DNA of 64,000 nt from the NCBI GenBank assembly GCA_028023455.1, contig JAQFVV010006215.1, positions 7,053,230 to 7,117,229 on the forward strand, given 5' to 3'. The DNA comes from Epiperipatus broadwayi. Taxonomy: Eukaryota; Onychophora; Udeonychophora; Euonychophora; Peripatidae. Positions 57,357 through 64,000 of the stretch are shown here, one piece after another (within the stretch, counting starts at the first letter, position 1; each line of letters opens with the position of its first letter). The notes under the pieces were generated by a model. The model was not told the DNA's origin and searched no databases. It saw nothing but the letters and a program-made list of their open reading frames with translations. A program made the position numbers and the translations under genes.

Positions 57357-59640
57357 GTGCCGGACGTTCGATTTTAATTTCGTCTATCAATCTATTCTGG
57401 TACAGAGGGCGCCACTAGATCACTATGTATCTGGAAAATTTGTTTACTGAGATCAGAATAGATGATGATGATGGTTTGCGCCAACTAGACTCAGGGAGAA
57501 ACAAGAGATTTTAAATTGTTTAGACAATTGAGACAAAAGCACAAAGACAAACGTCAGCCAAATTAAGTTTAAACATATTTAATAAAATTTTATTCAGAGA
57601 AGAATAACTTATAAGAAAAGTTTATAAGTTAACAAATATGATTAGCTCAGGCATGTACCAGAAATACGAAAGGCAAAGCTATGACAGACCGACTGATCTT
57701 TTAATAAACGAATTATAAAGGGAGGAAGTAAGTTTTATTCAGCAGAGGATTCATCTTAACATTTGTTCTCACTTTCAGATATTTAAACAATACGTCATTG
57801 AAATAGATCAAAGAAACCAGCACCAATGAGCTTTTCGAGATCCAAAATTTGGTCAGACCCCGAATGTCCTTATGTCGGTATGAGCTGCACCTATTAATAC
57901 GTTTAAAATAACGGTGATTGATCCACCTCAAGAACCACCGAAAAATATGATTGAAACGGAGTAAAACAATTAAAACTGGTGAATCCCAGCCAAACGATTG
58001 GCAAAAATTACTTTAAAATTAATAATTAAAGGTCTCAATAAGAGACAAGCAAATTATTGGAAAACCAGTTACGTCTGTCCCAGCAATTAAAGAAAATGAA
58101 TTACAAACAAATTTTGAGTACACGCTCTGATAACTTTAAAGCACATGTAAGAAATATAAAATAAATCTATCGGAGAGTGCACATGAGTACGAAAATATTA
58201 AAAGTTTAAATACTTTAGCAGAACGAAAGTATCGCTCACCTGTAATTTAAAGAGAGATATATTTTATCTTCCTGCTGACGACTTATAAAATTACAAAGAA
58301 AAACAATTCTAATTTCCGCTTTCAGAGATAGAAGAAGGGAAATCTCACCTGCGGAAAATTAGACAATAAAGTCGTCAGCCAAAAGATTTTTGGAGGTTTG
58401 CGAAAGCGCAAACACAGTGTTAAAAAAAATAATTATTGAATAATAAAATAATTACAGGTAAGCATTTAAAATATACACGACTGCCAAAGCATTCATAAAA
58501 AGCGAGGCATAAAAATATAACACTCATTCGTCACTCTCCAATAAACAAAAATTGAAAACAACTTGGAATCTTAAAATGAAGATTCCAAGACACACTACAT
58601 AATATTAGAAAACACAGAAAATATTAAATATGAGGCTATATAAATTACTTAAGCTTATGAATACATATTTAGGATTAGATTGAGCGGAGATTTAATGAGA
58701 ATTAATTTACCCTGGGAAGAATAAAAAAGAAAATAATTACCTTTCGGTAAAACAAAGTTCACATAGAGTGCGCACTTTTACTTAAGTTCATTTTCAGGTT
58801 CTTCGACCATGACAAAGTAGATGTAAAGAGATTCCGGCTTCTTCTAGGTGTTTAAGGCATTAATGGAGCAAATTAGGAAGTTAGGGATCGTCTTTTGTTA
58901 AATTAGCAAGCCATTCTGGTGGTGATAACACGTATAATATTTTTCATCTTGTTGTAAGCAAAAGGATTTAATAACAGCTAATGTCCTTTAAGAATTTAAA
59001 TGTCCGCACTGATATAAACTTTCACTTGGGAAACAGCTTATCTAGTTACGAATAATTAATTAACACTCCAAATTTTCAGGGCTATTTATACGTTGCTCCA
59101 TTGCCCGCGAAACACTTTCCTTGTTGTCCAATTTCTACGCTTAAGGCAGGGCAAATATTAATCTCCCGCTCAATCTATCTAAGAATTCTACCCAGGGATT
59201 ATTGAAACGAAAACAACTACATAGAAATCAAATCTCCGCTTTTAGAATTAATCTACAATAATTAAATAAAAGCTACAGGAAAGTAATTAGTAAGGTTGCT
59301 TGTTTTTAATTAATTGATTAAAGTAAAAACAAGCGGTATATGAAAACTATTTTAAAATAAATCGATAAACACTGAAATGAAGCGTTTTACATATAAACGC
59401 TTGTGTATTTTGATACACGTATTCTTTTTTAAATAATAATAAAATTTAAACATTAAACGTTTTAACAAAAATTAAGTTTAGTGAAGATTAAAACTTAATC
59501 GGATTTCAATCATGTTCAATATATATATATAAAATCATAAATTTGTCCATAATGTTGTTTCCAATAATATTATTATTAATAATCATTTATACTTAATTGA
59601 AATAAACAACTTCTTTAATATAAATATTTTAATCAAACTG
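57357..59640. mobile_element. Unclassified GC-richer insert, possibly LTR-derived
   Basis: The stretch is less AT-rich than its surroundings, with patches such as 57380-57500, 57820-57900 and 59080-59170. Near its left end TACAGAGGGCGCCACTAGAT matches the left end of the insertion at 12510. On the minus strand this gives TGGCGCCC, the start of a tRNA-Lys-type primer-binding site, but no coding region is present. The right border is not defined. Classification as an LTR remnant is tentative. Confidence 0.35.
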
Positions 59641-59680
59641 GTTTTCATCCGATATTTGGACCTTCTGAAGACATATATAT

Positions 59681-59832
59681 GTAATGTGATGTACTGTGGC
59701 TTCTCCTTAAACGAAGTCAAGAATCTCTCAACAATTATGCCCAGAGAAACCATTTTGATGTAATGTGATATACTGTAGCTTCTTCTTAAACAGAGTCAAG
59801 AATCTCTCAACAATTATGCCCAGAGAAACCTG
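59681..59832. repeat. 79-bp tandem repeats at the LINE 3' end
   Basis: Units start at 59681 and 59760 (gtaatgtgat-tactgt-gcttct ... caattatgcccagagaaacc). They differ at about eight positions, so the duplication is older than the insertion or shared by the family. Confidence 0.85.
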
Positions 59833-59860
59833 GTAGCCACTTTATTTTAGATTTCCCAGT

Positions 59861-61093
59861 CTAAGTTTTCCCATACACTGCTCCATCCCATTTCCACAAC
59901 ATAATCTTTGTCAACTCTATGGCCTTTATATCTGAATCCCCCTTATCTTTTCCCAAACCCAGCATAAAAACCAATAATCCACTTTCTGTATAATCACTTT
60001 TTTCATATTTATTCTTCCATAATTTTATTATATATGCCCTTTCTGTTTTCAAGCATTTACATTCAATTAACAGATGCCTAATATTTTCTATTCCTTCCTT
60101 ACATAATTTACAGACTAAATCACCCATATTTTTCCACTTACATATATATTCTCTTGTTGCTAAAGATCCCGTTCGAGCCTTAAACAATAAACTACTTTCC
60201 TTACTATTATCATATATTAACTCGCACCTAATATTCTGTTTATTTCTATATATATTTAAACTTTTTACTCTCCATACTAGTTCTCTAACTCCCTATTCCT
60301 TATTAATAAATATATTCTTTTATCCCATTCCTTACCACTATAACACTCAACAATCCTCCTAACACAATCATCCCATCTTTTGTACAAATATACTGATATA
60401 AATTCTTTATCCAAATCTTTTGCATACCGCATTACCTTTCTCACCCATCTTGTTACCTGCCCTTTACTCATAGCCCAATTAAATACTATTTTGGCTATTT
60501 TTTTATTATCCATAAACTGCAATCTACCAAACATTTTCATTTTTTTTGCATCTCTCATATGAAAACTTCACCATCATTTCTCCTTGAATTGCCTCCCTTG
60601 CTGTCTATACATCTGCATCCAATGCATGTCTTCCTACTTCCCTTTGAACTTTTTCTAAGTAATTTAATACCCCTTTACTAACACATAATGCATCATTACC
60701 ATATGTTAACTCTGTTACTGCAGCTTCCTTCCATATAATTCTAGCTACATCATATTTATTATATGAAAACATTGTTAATTTCTTTATCAATCCCTTTTTT
60801 TTCATTGCTTCATTTATCAATTTTTTCTCCCATTCATCCAAATAATTTTTCTGATTACTTAAAATAATTCCCAAATAACTATATCTATTCACCACACTTA
60901 ACTTAATATCTCCCAATAAAAATTCTATATCTTCTCTTTCCTTAGTATTAACCATCATTATATTTGCTTTTTCTTCACTAAATTTAACCCCCATCTCTTT
61001 ACCCACTTTTGCACATGTCCTCAGCATAACTTCCATATTTTCTCTTCTTTCTGCACACAAAAATATATCATCTGTAAAAAACAGACCTGACAA
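59861..61093 (-). pseudogene. LINE reverse transcriptase end, linker and CCHC finger
   Basis: Motifs on the minus strand, in order: GLFFTDDIFLCAERRENMEV, where TDD replaces the usual ADD of the RT active site; KEMGVKFSEEKANIMMVN; VNRYSYLGIILS; and AAVTELTYGNDAL. Then a linker (RDAKKMKMFGRLQFMDNKK) and a finger, DLVCKLCKEGIENIRHLLIE followed by CKCL, giving C-x2-C-x9-H-x4-C. The frame changes twice, near 60600 and 60230, and one stop lies in the linker. The finger is thought to bind the element's RNA. Confidence 0.82.
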
Positions 61094-61150
61094 AATATAT
61101 ATTCCCCTTACTACCTATTAACGGTATCTCTAAACAATTATATCATTACT

Positions 61151-62125
61151 CCATCTAGCGTTATTATTACATATTAAATTAAATTACATTACTTATATAA
61201 ATCACTAATTTTTTTTCTCCTTTTGTTGAAATAAAATTAACAATGACTACAGAGAATAATTGAAATTTTTTTAGCCTCAGTGAAAAGAAATCAATAATTG
61301 TAATAATAAATATACAGTATTATTTACTTTACAACTTAGTAAATAATACTTCTCTTCATTATAATTCAATTATCCAAATTACTTCTGGAACCAGTTAATT
61401 CGGAAATAAGTTCTAAAGTGTATATTGTGCATATATGCAGATAAAAATGCTTTACGTTGACAAAATAAATCTTAAACAAATCATTTAAGAATATTTTGTT
61501 TTACATCATTTGAAATGAGTTATAACTTGTTACTATTAATAAAAAAAATACCCAATTTCTACTATAATTATAAAATAAAATTTTAAGGAATTTTTTAAAA
61601 TATTAAATTAACAAATTGAATTAATTACCAAAAACATTTTTCTGATTATGAATTACAATTATTCCAAGATAATAATAAAATTTTATATTGGATGTACTAA
61701 TATTACATTATAAACAAATGCTTCAAATGTAAATAAGTAATATAAATCTTTTTTTTTTTTTTTGTAACAAAAAAATTAGAAATTTTATGTCAAGAATAAA
61801 TGCAAAATTGATGTAAAATAATTTTTTTAATGTAATTAATATATATATTAGGAATTTAAAATATTTGTATATATGATACAGATTATTAAGAAAGCTTAAA
61901 AAAGTTTGCAATTTCACCAATTATTAATTATCTAAACTTGATTATCAATATAAAATCCCATAAATATGAAACATTAATTGTCATTCATTTACAGTATTAA
62001 TGAAAATGCTGATTCTTGGATTTTAAAAAAATTATAACATTTTTTTTTTTTTTTGTATTTTCTATATTCATTTACAATAGAAAAAGTTTATAGAAATTGA
62101 TGTGAAAATACTTTAAGAAATTCAT
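61151..62125. other. No supported gene
   Basis: Very AT-rich sequence with T runs at 61750 and 62041. The stretch directly before 62126 (caatag, then ttcatag) contains possible acceptor sites for the following remnant. Confidence 0.6.
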
Positions 62126-62337
62126 AGCAAACAATTTATTATCATTGCTGATCATAGAAAAGATTCAATATATTTGGGTCAGAACTGGAAAAAAGGCATT
62201 CCAATAGAAGTTATTCCAATGGCATATAAGCCAATTATGTTACAGTTAGAAAAATTAGGAGGCACTTCCCAACTTTGAATGGCATAAATGAAAGCTGGTC
62301 TTGTAATAACTGATACTGTTAATTTAATATTTGGAAA
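62126..62337 (+). pseudogene. RPIA: Ribose-5-phosphate isomerase A fragment
   Basis: The plus strand encodes SKQFIIIADHRKDS, LGQNWKKGIPIEVIPMAY, LEKLGG and KAGLVITD, in the order and spacing of the RpiA-type isomerase: the ADxRKDS strand, the PIEVIPMAY motif and the KAG-x-V-x-TDNGN block. This enzyme interconverts ribose-5-phosphate and ribulose-5-phosphate in the pentose phosphate pathway. Two stop codons (62276-62278 and 62285-62287) lie where the family has sense codons, and TDNGN reads TDTVN. Upstream and downstream exons are absent nearby. It may be a decayed single exon or a truncated processed copy; a possible acceptor (ATTCATAG at 62120-62127) leaves the first open. Confidence 0.85.
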
Positions 62338-63045
62338 CAAATTACTTATATAAATATACATATATACATACAATTCTATAACCCAACAATAATAACTAAA
62401 ACCTATACATAAATCATAATCAATACATATTATATGACTAGTAAATAAATTCGGTTGTTTTCTCATCCTTGGTGTTCACCTTAAGATGTCGCTACTTCTA
62501 GGTAAATTCCTAGAAATATAGTTTCACCGGCCTTCACCCAACCAAAGAGGAATTTTTCTACATTATAAATGCAGAAAAGTCCTCACGTTATGTTGGACAG
62601 AGGAGGCGGCGACAGAAGCCAACACAAAGAGACTTCTTTCTATGATAAAACACAGAAAGAGTTCCCGACGGCGGCCGGTTATGGCTTTTTTTCTATGCTA
62701 AAAGCAAAGAGAAAGAAATGCCTTGATCGGCTGCCATAGTAGTCGATTTTGTTCATCATTGTCTCGAAATAGTAGAATATCTAATTTCTCTGTAGTTTCG
62801 CGTGAGAGTGTGTGTATTTGAAGCAGTCGTAGTTTTTTTAAATTTGATAAGACGTCTATTTTTTTTAATGTGTTGTAACTTATTTTACTGTTGTAAGTTT
62901 AGTAATAATGTCCTGAAGATTCCATTACGAAAGGGTAACCCTCAAAAATTGCTTTTAAGGGTGCAAAAGGGAAAAAATAATTAAAGGATCACGCGAAAAG
63001 TACCGTTTTCGCGAGAATTCGTCCATGACCAGTTACTTTTGCTAT
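62338..63045. other. No gene seen; GC-richer island
   Basis: 62560-62830 is distinctly less AT-rich and contains several CpG dinucleotides (gaggcggcgacag, cgacggcggccgg). Such islands can be promoters or 5' exons, but I see no coding block or initiator to support that here. Confidence 0.4.
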
Positions 63046-63560
63046 ATATATATATACGCACAAACAAAAACAATCCACTGTCTAATTATTAGGAATTACT
63101 TGTCCAAAAAATAAAATTAGTCGGGTATTATTTTTTTTTTTGTTTTGTTACATTTTTTATTTCAAAATAAGATTAGTTTTTATATCTACACACTAACAAA
63201 AACAACCCAGTTCCTGATTAATTACTATCTTTAAAAAAAAAGGCAAATTCAATGGGGTTTGATTTTTTTCAATGGAGTCTTTGAATTACAGTTTGTTTGT
63301 TTTTATATATACACAAGATTTACCAAAAAAAAAAAGAAACCCACTTTTTGATTAATTACTGTCAAAAGAAACGCAAATTAGTCGGCTATCATTTTTAAAT
63401 TTAGTATTTCAATAACGGTACCCTTTTTATATAGACAGACTTAACAAAAACAACCCACTTTCTGATTCATTACTGTCCCCACCCCAAAAACAGAAATTAG
63501 TCGGGTATCATTTTTCAATCGAGTCTTTTAATGACTGTCTTACTAATAGTAGTCGGGTAT
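63046..63560. repeat. Short satellite array 1, unit about 125-140 bp
   Basis: Roughly four degenerate units share the order atatacacac-aacaaaaacaaccca-ttctgattaattactgt, then aaattagtcgggtatcattttt, then a T-rich piece. The units are clearest at 63050, 63185, 63305 and 63430. Confidence 0.75.
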
Positions 63561-63589
63561 CAATTCTAAATTGTAGTATATAAATTACG

Positions 63590-64000
63590 TTACTTTTGAT
63601 AGATTTAGAATTACCTCTTGCTTTTTTAATCAAATGATTGATTTACTCTTGAGCAAAAATACCGTAACTTTAAAAAAAAAGACACACCCAAACTCAAAAA
63701 CAATCTAAGATTAATAAACATTGACTTATTACGTCTTGCTTTTGAATCAAATTATTGATTTACTCTTGCAAAAAAAATACCGTAATTTTAAAAAGACACA
63801 CCTAAAGTCCAAAAAAAAAAAAATTCGAAAAAGCCCCGTAACTTTAAAGACACATACACAAACTCAAAAACAAGATAAGATTAATAAACATTTATTTATT
63901 ACGTCTTGCTTTTGAATAAAATTATTGATTTACTCTTGCAAAAAAAAAAAAAAGACCGTAACTTTAAAAAGACACGTAAAGTCAAAAAAAAAAAAAATTA
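63590..64000. repeat. Short satellite array 2, running off the window
   Basis: Units begin near 63612, 63731 and 63900 with cttgcttttgaat-aaat-attgatttactcttgcaaaa, followed by taccgtaactttaaaaagacaca and aactcaaaaacaa-at-agattaataaac. The unit length varies between about 120 and 170 bp, mainly through A runs. The array continues past 64000. Confidence 0.8.

Larger units (their letters stand above)
59681..61150 (-). mobile_element. 5'-truncated LINE with duplicated 3' tail
   Basis: The minus strand holds the C-terminal half of a LINE protein (61093 to about 59861), then a 3' untranslated region of about 180 bp made of two 79-bp repeats. The RT N-terminal half and endonuclease are missing. 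The clade could not be fixed; the CCHC finger at the end is common to I, Jockey, R1 and CR1-like groups. Confidence 0.8.

Noticed and set aside
62179-62466. 95-residue minus-strand frame
   Set aside because: Antisense of the RPIA remnant; no family resemblance of its own.

Overview
This window looks like animal (metazoan) nuclear DNA from a low-GC, repeat-rich genome with long introns. Three things support this: four spliced exons with GT..AG borders separated by introns of up to about 19.5 kb, tRNA-derived SINEs with target-site duplications, and animal-type retroelements (Penelope-like, Gypsy, RTE LINE, mariner). I cannot name the taxon; an invertebrate is an inference. I see no bacterial gene organisation, CRISPR array or rRNA.

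Layout. 1-2087 and about 11975-15890 are two copies of one long direct repeat. Between them lie an LTR-like block (2088-5995) and a decayed Gypsy element on the minus strand (gag-like, protease, RT, RNase H and integrase, about 10950 down to 6390). The second copy of the direct repeat is broken by a 2 kb LTR-like insertion (12510-14542) and by a fold-back element (15237-15664) whose arms carry a hammerhead-ribozyme-like core. 16905-19553 is a Penelope-like element (PLE) with long inverted arms. 22649-22953 holds two exons of a host gene. 27898-28641 is a tandem duplication that copied a SINE. 28890-31999 is a nearly complete PLE with both pseudo-LTRs, and a solitary inverted pseudo-LTR sits at 38995-39335, directly against a 5'-truncated RTE LINE (39336-40290). 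The third host exon is at 42476. A mariner relic lies at 43351-43560. 45416-56453 is a second Gypsy-type element, bounded by 2.1-2.2 kb LTRs and a GTAT target-site duplication, with a 2.9 kb LTR-like block in place of most of pol. The fourth host exon is at 56641. The right end holds an unclassified GC-richer insert, a LINE on the minus strand (59681-61150), a ribose-5-phosphate isomerase pseudogene fragment (62126-62337) and two short satellite arrays.

How the parts work together. The only plausible functional protein gene is a plus-strand coiled-coil gene (four exons, all phase 0, 187 codons visible); almost everything else between its exons is transposon debris. The strongest theme is PLE biology: four distinct sequence families carry a hammerhead-like core (CUGANGA-type box, stem II, GAAA box). 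In one family the core lies just downstream of a tRNA-like segment with A- and B-box-like sequences, so its pseudo-LTR looks like a Pol III promoter joined to a ribozyme. Folding, covariance searches and repeat clustering were not possible here, so catalytic competence is not claimed.
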